DNA of 64,000 bases, taken from assembly GCF_000687555.1 (NCBI RefSeq), contig NZ_JHWJ01000009.1, forward strand, positions 123,819 through 187,818, read 5' to 3'. The notes under the pieces are model-generated. The model had not been told where the DNA came from, did no database searches, and worked only from the letters and a program-made list of their open reading frames with translations. This document shows positions 24,960 through 34,021 of this stretch, piece by piece. This DNA is from [Clostridium] aerotolerans DSM 5434. Its GTDB lineage: Bacteria; Bacillota; Clostridia; Lachnospirales; Lachnospiraceae. Made by a program: the position numbers and the translations under genes. Numbering within the stretch: the first letter of the stretch is position 1; every line of letters starts with the position of its first letter.

Positions 24960-26471
24960 ATGAATGAAATTAAACTTGAAATGAAGGATATATCCATTGA
25001 ATTTCCTGGGGTAAAGGCTCTGAGTGGAGTTGATTTTAGTTTGACAAGTGGTAAGATTCATGCGCTCGTGGGTGCCAATGGCGCTGGTAAGTCCACCCTG
25101 ATGAAAGTACTTGCCGGAGTTAACACGCATTATACTGGACAAATTTACGTTGGAGGGGAACCGGTGGAAATCCGGTGCCCCAAAGACGCAAAGAATCTTG
25201 GAATAGAGATCGTATTTCAGGAGGTCGACACAGCGTTGATTCCTTATCTGACCGTGGCAGAGAATGTAATGTTCAACACCCTGGTCAATAAAATGGGAAA
25301 AAAGCAGATGGTACACTGGAAAGAGGTCAGACAGGCGGCCAGAGAGGTTTTAAAGAAGCTTAATGTGGATGTGGATATTAACAAACAGGTATCTTCACTT
25401 ACCCTGGCACAAAAGCAGATGGTCTTAATTGCCCGGTGCGTGGTGGAAAAATGCCGTTTTCTGATTCTTGATGAGCCGACAGCTCCCCTTTCCAATTCTG
25501 AGACTTTAGAATTATTCCGGGTCGTTAAAGATCTGGCAAAAGAGAATGTAGGTGTGGTATTTATTTCTCACCGGCTAAATGAACTTTACGAAATCTGTGA
25601 AAGTATTACCGTAATGCGGGATGGTAAGCTGGTAACAGAGCTGCCTCTGACCAGGGAATTGGAGGTCAATACTCTTGTGGAGTATATGCTGGGCCGCAGC
25701 TATGAAGATAATTACATCAAGAAAAAGTGCGAAATCGGCGGACCGCTGTTTGAGATAGAAGATTTAACGGAGAAGGAAGGTAAGGTAAAGCATATTACCA
25801 TGACGGTATGCGAAGGAGAGATCGTCGGCGTGGCAGGTCTGGTAGGTGCCGGTAAGACAGAGCTTTGCAAGACCCTATTTTCTGCTTACCAGCGTGGAAG
25901 TGGTATTATGAAGCTGCGGGGGAATGTAATCAAGGCGAAAAGTCCCACCCAGGCGGTTAAGAATGGACTGGCTCTGGTACCGGAGGAGCGAAGAAAAGAA
26001 GGCGTGTTGATTACTGACCCGGTAGTATCAAATATTTCCGTGGCTGCCATGGAGAAATACACCAATCGTTTCTCCGTGGTAAATAAGAAACGGGAAAAAG
26101 AGGATGCCAGGAACATGATTAAGGATCTTGGAATCAAGACGCCGTCTGAACATCAGGTGGTAGCCCTTTTATCCGGAGGAAATCAGCAAAAAGTTGTAGT
26201 GGGGAAATGGCTTAACAAGGATTCAGAGGTTTATATTTTTGATGAGCCGACAAAGGGAATCGATGTGGGCGCCAAACAGGACATGTATGAGCTGATTGAG
26301 GGATTGGCTGCCAGAGGGAAGGGCATTATCTATGCAACCTGCGAATTCCAGGAGATATTAAGTATCTGTGACCGCATCTATGTGATGTATGACGGAGAGA
26401 TCATTAAGGAATTAAAAGCAGCAGATACTTGTGAAAAAGAACTGCTTTACTATTCGACAGGAGGTAGATGA
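24960..26471 (+). CDS. Sugar ABC importer ATPase with two nucleotide-binding domains (RbsA type)
   Basis: A 503-residue RbsA/MglA-type protein. The first ATPase half has Walker A GANGAGKSTL, a degenerate signature SLTLAQKQM and Walker B LILDEPTAPLS. The second has a variant Walker A GLVGAGKTEL, signature LSGGNQQK and Walker B VYIFDEPTKG. The unequal halves are normal for this family. It energises uptake with the adjacent permease and lipoprotein. SD AAGGAAGAG precedes the ATG. Confidence 0.94.
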   Translation: MNEIKLEMKDISIEFPGVKALSGVDFSLTSGKIHALVGANGAGKSTLMKVLAGVNTHYTGQIYVGGEPVEIRCPKDAKNLGIEIVFQEVDTALIPYLTVAENVMFNTLVNKMGKKQMVHWKEVRQAAREVLKKLNVDVDINKQVSSLTLAQKQMVLIARCVVEKCRFLILDEPTAPLSNSETLELFRVVKDLAKENVGVVFISHRLNELYEICESITVMRDGKLVTELPLTRELEVNTLVEYMLGRSYEDNYIKKKCEIGGPLFEIEDLTEKEGKVKHITMTVCEGEIVGVAGLVGAGKTELCKTLFSAYQRGSGIMKLRGNVIKAKSPTQAVKNGLALVPEERRKEGVLITDPVVSNISVAAMEKYTNRFSVVNKKREKEDARNMIKDLGIKTPSEHQVVALLSGGNQQKVVVGKWLNKDSEVYIFDEPTKGIDVGAKQDMYELIEGLAARGKGIIYATCEFQEILSICDRIYVMYDGEIIKELKAADTCEKELLYYSTGGR

Positions 26472-26472
26472 T

Positions 26473-27489
26473 ATGTCTGGGGCAGAGAAGGTAAGAAAGA
26501 AAGGCAATGCAGGGGATTTTGTAACAAAATGGGGTACCATTGCGACCATGGTCATAATATTTATCCTGTTTACATTTGGAAACTGGAGCAAGGAAGCAGG
26601 TGCCAGCATGTTCCTGACCCAGTCTAATATGATCACCATACTGCGTTCCGTATCCATAACCACAATCATAGCCATTGGTCTTACGTTTGCATTGGCTGTA
26701 AACGGAATGGATCTATCCATTGGAGCCACTGCGCAGTTTGCCAATGTCTTTGTTATGACGTGTTTTGTCTGGCACAATATTAATATTGGGGTTTCCATTA
26801 TTTTAACTGTTTTGATCTGCTTAAGTGTTGCTGTAATCAACAGCATCCTTATTGTTAAATTTAAGATACCCGACATGGTTGCAGCTCTTTCTGTTATGTT
26901 CATGTATCAGGGAGTATCCATGACCTATTCCAGGGGAGGTGCCATTACAGAGAGAATGACACGGGCAAACGGAACTCAGGCGCCAGGTCTTGTTCCTGAG
27001 GCATTCAGAGGGCTTGGAAAGGAGCCGTGGCTGATCATTATCATGATTTGCGTGGTGCTGTTTGCTTATTTCTTCTTAAATTATACAAAGCACGGCAGGT
27101 ACATGTATGCGGTAGGAGGGAATCCAGAGGCTGCACAGCTTTCCGGCATTCCGGTGGCACGGTATAAAGTTCTGGCTTATTTCCTGTCTGCAACCTTTGC
27201 ATCTATAGGCGGAATCTGCCTGGCTGCCCGTGTGGGTACGGCTCAGATTTCAGCAGGAGATGCCTATCTGATGCCTTCGGTGTGTGCGGCTTACATCGGT
27301 TTTTCCGTATTTGGGGCGGGAAAAGCCAATGCATTCGGTACCTTCGCAGGAGCAGTACTGGTGGGTATGCTGGAGAATGGTCTGATTATGATGTCGGTTC
27401 CTTATTATGCCATGAATATCATAAAAGGCGGAGTTCTTGCCGTTGCTCTTGCCATGACCTATGCCAGCGGTAAAACAAAGAACGTGTAA
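26473..27489 (+). CDS. Sugar ABC importer permease (RbsC type)
   Basis: A 338-residue permease of the branched-chain/ribose family with about 9-10 TM helices. Family motifs include LTFALAVNGMDLSIGA and GNPEAAQLSGIPVARYK (the cytoplasmic coupling loop). ATG 26473 follows CAGGAGGTAGATGAT. The track-length N-terminal extension into the ATPase gene (from 26431) has no SD and would not be hydrophobic. It completes the importer that feeds MtnK. Confidence 0.92.
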   Translation: MSGAEKVRKKGNAGDFVTKWGTIATMVIIFILFTFGNWSKEAGASMFLTQSNMITILRSVSITTIIAIGLTFALAVNGMDLSIGATAQFANVFVMTCFVWHNINIGVSIILTVLICLSVAVINSILIVKFKIPDMVAALSVMFMYQGVSMTYSRGGAITERMTRANGTQAPGLVPEAFRGLGKEPWLIIIMICVVLFAYFFLNYTKHGRYMYAVGGNPEAAQLSGIPVARYKVLAYFLSATFASIGGICLAARVGTAQISAGDAYLMPSVCAAYIGFSVFGAGKANAFGTFAGAVLVGMLENGLIMMSVPYYAMNIIKGGVLAVALAMTYASGKTKNV

Positions 27490-27550
27490 GGAAGGGAACA
27501 AAAAACAGTAGGAAAAAACCATAGAATGATATCAGGGGAAGGTGACAGTA

Positions 27551-28780
27551 ATGTCTAAATTTGACAGCTATTTTTTAATGAAAACGGAAGAAGTACCAGA
27601 TTATGTCCGGGAAAAGCTCTCCTTTTTTGATACGGATGCTGCTCTGGAATGTAAGGAAATTGGGGATGGGAACTTAAACTATGTCTTCCGGGTCAAGGAT
27701 ATTGTTTCTGGAACATCAATCATTGTAAAGCAGGCGGGAGAGGCTCTTAGAATTTCGGCAGATATGCATATATCCACAGACCGTGGAAGGATTGAGGCAA
27801 AGATTCTTGGCATTCAGGAGCTTTATGCCCCAGGTCTGGTTCCTAAGGTCTACTTATATGACGGTACCATGTGCGCGATGATCATGGAAGATATGACCGG
27901 CCATACCATGATGCGCACCGGCCTTTTAAACCATGAAATCTATCCGGAGTTCGCGGAGCATGTGACCACTTTTTTGGTTAATTCTCTTCTTAGAACCACT
28001 GATGTAGTCATGAATCATAAGGAGAAAAAAGAACTGGTTAAGAGCTTTATTAACCCGGATCTGTGTGAAATCAGTGAAGATCTGGTCTACAGCGAGCCTT
28101 TTATTGATTTTAACCACAGAAACAATGTATTTCCTCCCAATGAAGCGTTTGTAAGAAAAGAGCTTTATGAAGATGTGGCCCTTCATTTGGAAGCTGCAAA
28201 GCTTAAGTTTGATTTCATGAACAATGCTCAGTCCCTGATTCACGGGGATCTACATACTGGTTCCGTATTCATTAATAAGGAGCATACGTTTATCTTTGAT
28301 CCGGAATTCGCTTTTTATGGTCCCATGGGCTACGATATCGGCAATGTGGTTGCAAACATGTTTTTTGCATGGTGCCACGGTGATGCGACCATAGAAGATA
28401 AAGAAGAAAAAGAACAATTCTGCGGCTGGTGCCTGAGTGTTATTGAAAAAGTGATAGATCTTTTCATTGAAAAATACAATCAGGTATTTGATGAATATGC
28501 CACGGAAATTATGGCGAAAGTTCCGGGATTTAAAGAGTGGTATCTGGAAGGAATCCTTTCTGATACTGCGGGAGTGGCAGGTCTTGAATCCATCCGCCGG
28601 ATTGTAGGCATGGCAAATGTCATTGATATTACTACTATCTCAGATGAGGATAAACGCGCCCGGGCCGAGAAGATAGTAATTACCCTGGCAAAAAATTATA
28701 TTATGAACCGGAAAAACTTCCGACAGGGAACAGATTATATAAATGCCATCAAAGAAGCAATTGGCAAGTTTGAGGCTTAG
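27551..28780 (+). CDS. mtnK: S-methyl-5-thioribose kinase-like protein
   Basis: A 409-residue kinase of the APH/choline-kinase fold. Family markers are clear: EIGDGNLNYVFRV (nucleotide loop), LIHGDLHTGSVF (catalytic Asp region) and FDPEFAFYGPMGYDIGN (metal-binding Asp). MtnK phosphorylates 5-methylthioribose at C1 with ATP; relatives may also accept 5-deoxyribose, so the true substrate is open. ATG 27551 follows GGAAGGTG; a GTG at 27542 overlaps that SD. It is co-directional with a sugar importer upstream and mtnA 21 bases downstream, giving uptake, C1 phosphorylation and isomerisation in one operon. Confidence 0.92.
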   Translation: MSKFDSYFLMKTEEVPDYVREKLSFFDTDAALECKEIGDGNLNYVFRVKDIVSGTSIIVKQAGEALRISADMHISTDRGRIEAKILGIQELYAPGLVPKVYLYDGTMCAMIMEDMTGHTMMRTGLLNHEIYPEFAEHVTTFLVNSLLRTTDVVMNHKEKKELVKSFINPDLCEISEDLVYSEPFIDFNHRNNVFPPNEAFVRKELYEDVALHLEAAKLKFDFMNNAQSLIHGDLHTGSVFINKEHTFIFDPEFAFYGPMGYDIGNVVANMFFAWCHGDATIEDKEEKEQFCGWCLSVIEKVIDLFIEKYNQVFDEYATEIMAKVPGFKEWYLEGILSDTAGVAGLESIRRIVGMANVIDITTISDEDKRARAEKIVITLAKNYIMNRKNFRQGTDYINAIKEAIGKFEA

Positions 28781-28801
28781 GGGAAGGGAGGGGTAGCAAA
28801 C

Positions 28802-29914
28802 ATGATCGAAGAAAAAAAGAAAACCATTCTGGATTATGATACCGTAGCGTTAGATGAAATGAACCACGCCCTTGTTATCATAGACCAGACCCAGCTTCCG
28901 TACCGGACGGAGATCCTTTCTCTTACAAAACAGGAGGAAATCTGGAATGCCATTTACTTACTCCAGGTGAGAGGGGCTCCTGCCATTGGAGTAGCGGCTG
29001 CCATTGGTATCTATCTTGCGGCGAGAGAAATCGAAGCCTCTGAATATACTGAGTTTTATCAGGCATTTCAAAAAGCAAAGGATTATCTTGATTCTGCCCG
29101 CCCCACTGCGGTTAATTTATCCTGGGCATTAAGGCGGATGGAAGGAATCGTGCTTAAGAACAAAGAAAAGAAAGTAACAGAGATCGTAGAGCTTCTTCAT
29201 AAGGAAGCGGTGGAAATCAGGGAAGAGGATATCTGGGTCTGTAAGACCATTGGAGAGTACGGCCTTAGCCTGGTGAAGCCGGGAGATGGTCTTTTGACTC
29301 ACTGCAACGCCGGACAGCTGGCAACGGTGAAGTATGGAACAGCAACAGCCCCTATGTATCTAGGGCAGGAGAGAGGCTATCATTTCCGTATCTTTTCTGA
29401 TGAAACAAGACCTCTGCTTCAGGGAGCGAGACTGACATCCTTTGAACTAAAGGAATCCGGCCTTGATGTGACCGTCATCTGTGACAATATGTCGGCCAGT
29501 GTTATGAGAAAGGGCTGGGTCAATGCTGTGTTTGTAGGCTGTGACCGAGTGGCAGCCAATGGTGATACTGCGAATAAAATCGGTACATCCATGGTTGCCC
29601 TTGCCGCGAAACGGTATGGTATACCCATGTATATCTGTGCCCCTACCTCAACCATAGATCTTTCCACCTTGTCCGGAGAGGACATTCACATCGAGGAACG
29701 CCCTGCCAGTGAGGTGGTAGAAATGTGGTATGAAAAACCAATGGCTCCAGAGGGGGTAAAGGTGTTTAATCCTGCTTTTGATGTGACAGATCATGATCTC
29801 ATTGCCGGCATTGTCACGGAATACGGTATTGCCCGGGCGCCATACAATGAGTCTTTAAAAGAAATATTTAGAAAAAAGGAAGAGACCCTCAAAGCAAAAG
29901 AAAAGGAAGCATAA
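28802..29914 (+). CDS. mtnA: S-methyl-5-thioribose-1-phosphate isomerase-like protein
   Basis: A 370-residue member of the MtnA/eIF2B-like family that converts the aldose 1-phosphate to the ketose 1-phosphate. It has RGAPAIGVAAAIGI, the catalytic Cys in LLTHCNAGQLAT, RPLLQGARLTS and the catalytic Asp region GCDRVAANGDTANKIGT. Homologues in 5-deoxyribose salvage (DrdI) share these motifs, so methylthioribose 1-phosphate and 5-deoxyribose 1-phosphate are both plausible substrates. The next usual gene of the methionine salvage pathway (MtnB) is absent; a class II aldolase follows after the DeoR gene. Confidence 0.93.
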   Translation: MIEEKKKTILDYDTVALDEMNHALVIIDQTQLPYRTEILSLTKQEEIWNAIYLLQVRGAPAIGVAAAIGIYLAAREIEASEYTEFYQAFQKAKDYLDSARPTAVNLSWALRRMEGIVLKNKEKKVTEIVELLHKEAVEIREEDIWVCKTIGEYGLSLVKPGDGLLTHCNAGQLATVKYGTATAPMYLGQERGYHFRIFSDETRPLLQGARLTSFELKESGLDVTVICDNMSASVMRKGWVNAVFVGCDRVAANGDTANKIGTSMVALAAKRYGIPMYICAPTSTIDLSTLSGEDIHIEERPASEVVEMWYEKPMAPEGVKVFNPAFDVTDHDLIAGIVTEYGIARAPYNESLKEIFRKKEETLKAKEKEA

Positions 29915-29920
29915 GATACA

Positions 29921-29953
29921 AAGAGGATGTCTCGGTGAAAGAGACATCCTCTT
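29921..29953. terminator. Hairpin between mtnA and the DeoR gene
   Basis: AAGAGGATGTCTC (29921-29933) and GAGACATCCTCTT (29941-29953) form a perfect 13-bp stem with a 7-base loop. The T-tail is weak on both strands, but the position between convergent genes supports termination. Confidence 0.65.
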
Positions 29954-29959
29954 GTTCAT

Positions 29960-30736
29960 TTATAACGACTCGTCTGTTTTTAAAAGTTCAACATCATTCT
30001 TTAAAAGATAATCCAGCCACTGGTCGTCTAACTGTTTATCCGTAATTAATCCTGTTATTGCATCAAAGCCGGAGATCCGGATAAAAGAAGTCTTGTCAAA
30101 CTTAGAATGATCTGCCACCAGATAGATGTGATTGCTGCGTGTGATCAAGGTCTGGCGGATAGAAGCAATTGCCTCGTTGGAATCCGTAATGCCGTGCTCC
30201 ATGGATACACTTCTGCATGACATAAAGGTCTTGTCTACAAAAAAAGATTCCAGGTTACGGAGGGCTGTACTTCCCACAAAAGCCTTATCTCTTGGTGTAT
30301 AGGAACCTCCTATGGAAATGAGGCGGATATCTTCTTTGTCCTGCAGTTCATTGATGATCAGCAAGGAGTTTGTAACAACGGTAAGGCGCATTCCCTGCAG
30401 CTCCCTGGCAATCTGGAGGGCTGTGGTAGAGGCATCTAAAAAAATAGAATCTCCGTTGTGTATGACTGATAAGCATTTTTTTGCAATTGCTACTTTGCTT
30501 TCCATGTATGCGGTTTCCCGTATTGTTAAATCGACGTTATTCTCAACCCCGTCCTGTATGAATGCGCCGCCGTATGTTCTAGTTAAGAAACCATCATCCT
30601 CCAGCTGTTTTAAATCCCGGCGAATGGTCTCCTCGGTTACGGAGAATATCTTGGAAAGTTCGGTGACTGTAACACTTTTCTTTTCCAAAATAATATCTTT
30701 TATTTTGGCTTTTCTTGTTACTGCTAACATTGGCAT
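29960..30736 (-). CDS. DeoR family transcriptional regulator
   Basis: A 258-residue repressor-type regulator with an N-terminal DeoR HTH (VTVTELSKIFSVTEETIRRDLKQLE) and a C-terminal sugar-phosphate-binding isomerase-like domain (HNGDSIFLDASTTALQIAREL, SIGGSYTPRDKAFVG). It sits between the importer-mtnKA operon (convergent) and the microcompartment operon (divergent), so it likely controls both in response to a phosphorylated intermediate. Two starts are possible: ATG at 30736, or ATG at 30730, which has a better-spaced AAGGA. Confidence 0.92.
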   Translation of the reverse strand: MPMLAVTRKAKIKDIILEKKSVTVTELSKIFSVTEETIRRDLKQLEDDGFLTRTYGGAFIQDGVENNVDLTIRETAYMESKVAIAKKCLSVIHNGDSIFLDASTTALQIARELQGMRLTVVTNSLLIINELQDKEDIRLISIGGSYTPRDKAFVGSTALRNLESFFVDKTFMSCRSVSMEHGITDSNEAIASIRQTLITRSNHIYLVADHSKFDKTSFIRISGFDAITGLITDKQLDDQWLDYLLKNDVELLKTDESL

Positions 30737-30839
30737 GTTCCTTTCTTAATAAGGATATTTATATATAAATAAAATACAATATGAAACAATAAAAAACAAG
30801 TTACATATAAGCATATTGTAATATTTTTTTGACTGATTG

Positions 30840-30900
30840 TAAAGGTAAGAAGATAAAAATAAAAACAAAACAGTAAAAACAAATACAAAACAACATAATG
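30840..30900 (+). promoter_or_regulatory. A-rich repeats upstream of the microcompartment operon (candidate DeoR operators)
   Basis: The segment carries AAAACAAA-type repeats; 30855-30870 is identical to 23594-23609 ahead of the importer operon. Both lie about 27-33 bases upstream of a -35 box. Binding by the adjacent DeoR protein is inference. Confidence 0.45.
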
Positions 30901-30902
30901 TG

Positions 30903-30931
30903 TTGACAAACAAACATAATAATGGTAAAAA
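30903..30931 (+). promoter_or_regulatory. Promoter of the microcompartment operon
   Basis: TTGACA (30903-30908), 17-base spacer, TAAAAA (30926-30931). It lies about 70 bases ahead of the aldolase start and directly follows the A-rich repeats. Confidence 0.65.
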
Positions 30932-30998
30932 TACAGTATAAATAAGAAGAGTTCAGACAAGATAAACGAGTGGTTGTTTGGATTTTGGAGGGATTTTT

Positions 30999-31928
30999 AT
31001 GATGACAGTTCAAGGTGTCAGGTACATGTCTGATTTTGAGGCTAAAAAGTCAATCCTTGATATCGGAAGGCGGATGTATGAACGGGGCTTTGTTGCCTCC
31101 AATGATGGGAATATCAGCTGTAAGGTAGGACCAAACACCATCTGGACTACGCCCACCGGAGTATCAAAGGGATTTATGAAACAGGAAATGCTTGTAAAAA
31201 TGGATTTAAGCGGCAAAGTGCTTATGGGAAAATACAGGCCCTCCTCCGAAGTGAAGATGCATCTGAGGGTCTACCAGGAGAATCCCGAGGTACAGGCAGT
31301 AACACACGCCCATCCCCTGGTGGCCACCAGCTTTGCCATCGCAGGCATTAATCTGGATGCAGCAATCTTAACGGAGGCAGTCTTAGGGCTTGGCTCCATT
31401 CCAATTGCCAGATATGCCACACCAGGAACCGATGAGGTGCCGGAATCCATAGCACCTTTTGTAAACACCCATAATGGAGTGCTCCTTGCAAACCATGGAG
31501 CGCTTACCTGGGGAAAGGATATCTATCAGGCATTTTACAGACTGGAATCCATTGAGTATTATGCCACGATTTTAATGTACACAGGAAATATCATAGGGCG
31601 CCAGAACGTTCTTTCCTGTGATCAGGTAGATAAGCTTCTTGATATACGGCAAAAGCTTGGGATAACGGCAGGAGGGATTCCGCCTTGTTCTGTACAGGAG
31701 ACGAATATGAAAGACATCGTTTCCTCGTCGGATATCCGTCCTTCCAAGCCGGTGACCCTGGTCCATTCGAATAACCAGACCTTAAAGGGAGTAACCCCTA
31801 TTGTAAGGCCAGGAGACAGCCACAATACAGAAACAAGAGTGGAAAAAGTAGAACCAGAGCATTTGAGCAAGGTAAAGGAGGAAATCATAGCGGAAGTAGT
31901 AAGACGGGTGACAGAGCAACTGAACTAG
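30999..31928 (+). CDS. Class II aldolase/adducin family sugar-phosphate aldolase with encapsulation tail
   Basis: A 309-residue zinc aldolase of the fuculose-1-phosphate aldolase type. It has the Glu-bearing SSEVKMHLRVYQ segment, VTHAHPLVATSFA (zinc His pair) and LLANHGALTWG (third His). It probably cleaves 5-methylthioribulose or 5-deoxyribulose 1-phosphate to DHAP plus an aldehyde. MtnB dehydratase is the main alternative in this fold, but the adjacent aldehyde dehydrogenase favours aldol cleavage. After a flexible linker the C-terminus ends in an amphipathic helix (HLSKVKEEIIAEVVRRVTEQ), typical of a microcompartment encapsulation peptide. ATG 30999 follows GGAGGG. Confidence 0.88.
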   Translation: MMTVQGVRYMSDFEAKKSILDIGRRMYERGFVASNDGNISCKVGPNTIWTTPTGVSKGFMKQEMLVKMDLSGKVLMGKYRPSSEVKMHLRVYQENPEVQAVTHAHPLVATSFAIAGINLDAAILTEAVLGLGSIPIARYATPGTDEVPESIAPFVNTHNGVLLANHGALTWGKDIYQAFYRLESIEYYATILMYTGNIIGRQNVLSCDQVDKLLDIRQKLGITAGGIPPCSVQETNMKDIVSSSDIRPSKPVTLVHSNNQTLKGVTPIVRPGDSHNTETRVEKVEPEHLSKVKEEIIAEVVRRVTEQLN

Positions 31929-31938
31929 GAGGATACAT

Positions 31939-33357
31939 ATGGATATTGGGGCGAAAGAAATTGAGTTGATTGTAAGGGAAGTTCTTGCAGGAATTAATTG
32001 GAACAATCCACCTGCCGCTTTTATTCCGGCTCAGGGTGATCACGGGGTATTTGAGCAGGTAGAGGATGCCATTTGGGCGGCAGATGCCGCACAGCGTCAA
32101 TGGGTGAATGATTATAAGGTGGAAGACAGGAGAAGAATTATTGAAGCGATTCGGTCTATGGCCAGAAACCATGCAGAATCACTGGCTGGTTTGGTGCAAG
32201 AAGAGACTGGCATGGGACGAAAGGAAGATAAGATACAGAAGCATCTTGCGGTAATTGATAAAACACCTGGTGTAGAATGCCTGATTACAGAGGCCATATC
32301 TGGTGACGGTGGGCTTATGATTGAAGAGTATGCTCCCTTTGGGGTAATCGGAGCAATTACTCCTTCCACCAATCCAACAGAAACCTTAATCAATAACACC
32401 ATCAGTATGATTGCCGGAGGTAATTCCGTAGTATTTAACGTACATCCAGGCGCAAAAAACTGCTGTGCCCATTGTCTTAAGCTAATAAATGGGACCATTG
32501 TAGAAAATGGAGGACCGGCAAATCTCATTACCATGCAGAAAGAACCGACCATGGAAGCAGTGAACCGAATGACAGAGGACCCTAGAATCCGCCTGATGGT
32601 GGGGACTGGCGGAATGGGAATGGTAAATGCTCTTTTGCGGTCTGGAAAAAAGACAATTGGCGCAGGAGCCGGAAATCCCCCGGTTATCGTAGATGATACG
32701 GCGGATATTGCGCTGGCTGCAAGAGAGATCTACCTAGGAGCTTCTTTTGATAACAATCTTTTGTGCCTTGCGGAAAAGGAAGTTTTTGTAATGGAGTCTG
32801 CAGCAGATGAGCTGATTTGGCAGCTTCAGCAGGAAGGTGCTTATCTTCTTCAAACAGATCAGTTAAATGATATTATGACATTTGCCATGACAACAAAAGA
32901 TGGGAGCTATGAGGTGAACAAGTCCTGGGTCGGAAAGGATGCAGGCCTGTTTCTGGAAGCCATTGGAGTTCAGAATAAAGAGGTCCGCCTTTTAATCTGC
33001 GAGACAGATAAAGCCCATCCATTCGTAATGGTGGAACAGCTGATGCCCATTCTTCCTATTGTAAGATTAAAAACCTTTGAAGAATGTGTAAAGAGTGCCA
33101 AAGATGCAGAGTCGGGCAACCGGCACACTGCCTCCATCTTTTCCCGGAATGTAGACAACATGACGAAGTTTGCAAAGGAGATAGAGACCACCATCTTTAC
33201 AAAGAATGGAGCTACATTAAAAGGGGTAGGAATCGGTGGAGAAGGACATACCACCATGACCATTGCAGGGCCCACTGGGGAAGGTCTTACCAGTGCCAGA
33301 AGCTTTACCAGAAGGCGCAGATGTATGCTGGCAGAAGGCGGGTTACGGATTATCTAG
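31939..33357 (+). CDS. CoA-acylating aldehyde dehydrogenase (PduP/EutE-like)
   Basis: A 472-residue NAD-dependent enzyme that turns an aldehyde plus CoA into acyl-CoA. The N-terminal 20 residues (MDIGAKEIELIVREVLAG) form an amphipathic helix like the encapsulation peptides of PduP, followed by a linker and the dehydrogenase domain. The catalytic Cys276 is in FDNNLLCLAEK, and GAGNPPVIVDDTADI binds cofactor. Inside a shell it would oxidise acetaldehyde or methylthioacetaldehyde made by the aldolase. SD CTAGGAGGA precedes the ATG. Confidence 0.94.
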   Translation: MDIGAKEIELIVREVLAGINWNNPPAAFIPAQGDHGVFEQVEDAIWAADAAQRQWVNDYKVEDRRRIIEAIRSMARNHAESLAGLVQEETGMGRKEDKIQKHLAVIDKTPGVECLITEAISGDGGLMIEEYAPFGVIGAITPSTNPTETLINNTISMIAGGNSVVFNVHPGAKNCCAHCLKLINGTIVENGGPANLITMQKEPTMEAVNRMTEDPRIRLMVGTGGMGMVNALLRSGKKTIGAGAGNPPVIVDDTADIALAAREIYLGASFDNNLLCLAEKEVFVMESAADELIWQLQQEGAYLLQTDQLNDIMTFAMTTKDGSYEVNKSWVGKDAGLFLEAIGVQNKEVRLLICETDKAHPFVMVEQLMPILPIVRLKTFEECVKSAKDAESGNRHTASIFSRNVDNMTKFAKEIETTIFTKNGATLKGVGIGGEGHTTMTIAGPTGEGLTSARSFTRRRRCMLAEGGLRII

Positions 33358-33371
33358 GGAGGACGCTACAT

Positions 33372-33695
33372 ATGGCAATTGGTTTCTTAGAGTGTGCAGG
33401 TTATGGAGCGGTTTTGTACGCTATGGATAAAGCGTGTAAGGCAGCAGATGTGAAGATCATCGGCATTGATACCATTAATCCCAAGGATGCCACGGCATTC
33501 ATTCCTCTTACGGCTCAGGTGAAATTTGAAGGCAGAGTGGATGATGTAAAGGAGGCATGTAAAGCTGCAAGGCAGGCTGCTTTGACCCTTAACAGTCCTT
33601 CTGAGGTTCTGGTGGAAATCATTGAAAAACCATACGAGGGAACAAAGGCTTTGGCACGAATTTCTAAAATATCATTCACAGACGATACGATATAA
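33372..33695 (+). CDS. Microcompartment shell protein (single BMC domain)
   Basis: A 107-residue single BMC-domain protein starting MAIGFLECAGYGAVLYAMDK, with the fold pattern of hexamer-forming shell proteins. It is more divergent than the two canonical shell proteins downstream and has a C-terminal extension (IEKPYEGTKALARISKISF). ATG 33372 follows GGAGGACG; the same frame runs open further upstream within the dehydrogenase gene but without a start signal. It may give the shell a special pore or edge role. Confidence 0.85.
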   Translation: MAIGFLECAGYGAVLYAMDKACKAADVKIIGIDTINPKDATAFIPLTAQVKFEGRVDDVKEACKAARQAALTLNSPSEVLVEIIEKPYEGTKALARISKISFTDDTI

Positions 33696-33716
33696 TTATA
33701 GAGGAGGTAATAGAAT

Positions 33717-33992
33717 ATGGCATCTACAATAGGTTTGATCGAAACAAGAGGACTGACTGCTTCCATGGAAGCGGCAGATGCAATGTTAAAGGCAGCAGAT
33801 GTGGAACTGGTTGGAACGGAAAAGATTGGTTCTGGTCTTGTGACTGTCATTGTGACCGGAGAGGTGGGCGCTGTAAAGGCCGCGACCGAAGCGGGACAGG
33901 AAGCGGCGTCAAGAATTGGGGAATTGGTAGCCGTTCATGTCATCCCAAGACCACATCAGGATATTGAAAAGATTTTGCCAAGGGTAAAATAA
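33717..33992 (+). CDS. Microcompartment hexamer shell protein (PduA/PduJ-like)
   Basis: A 91-residue canonical BMC-H protein: [20 protein letters not shown], a pore region KIGSGLVTV and the C-terminal [16 protein letters not shown]. Such proteins tile the shell facets and let small polar metabolites pass. It is very similar to the protein at 34380, so the two are duplicates or alternative facet tiles. SD GAGGAGGTAA precedes the ATG. Confidence 0.95.
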   Translation: MASTIGLIETRGLTASMEAADAMLKAADVELVGTEKIGSGLVTVIVTGEVGAVKAATEAGQEAASRIGELVAVHVIPRPHQDIEKILPRVK

Positions 33993-34021
33993 AAACAGTC
34001 TGATGAAAGAGGTGGGATGTC

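Noticed and set aside
30999..31928. Reading the class II aldolase as MtnB (methylthioribulose-1-phosphate dehydratase)
   Set aside because: MtnB shares the fold and would follow MtnA in methionine salvage, but no later salvage genes are present, while an acylating aldehyde dehydrogenase, BMC genes and an encapsulation tail point to aldol cleavage. Not excluded by sequence alone.
33084..33371. N-terminal extension of the first shell-protein frame into the dehydrogenase gene
   Set aside because: The extension lacks an SD and reads as out-of-frame dehydrogenase sequence; ATG 33372 has GGAGGA and gives a normal BMC N-terminus.
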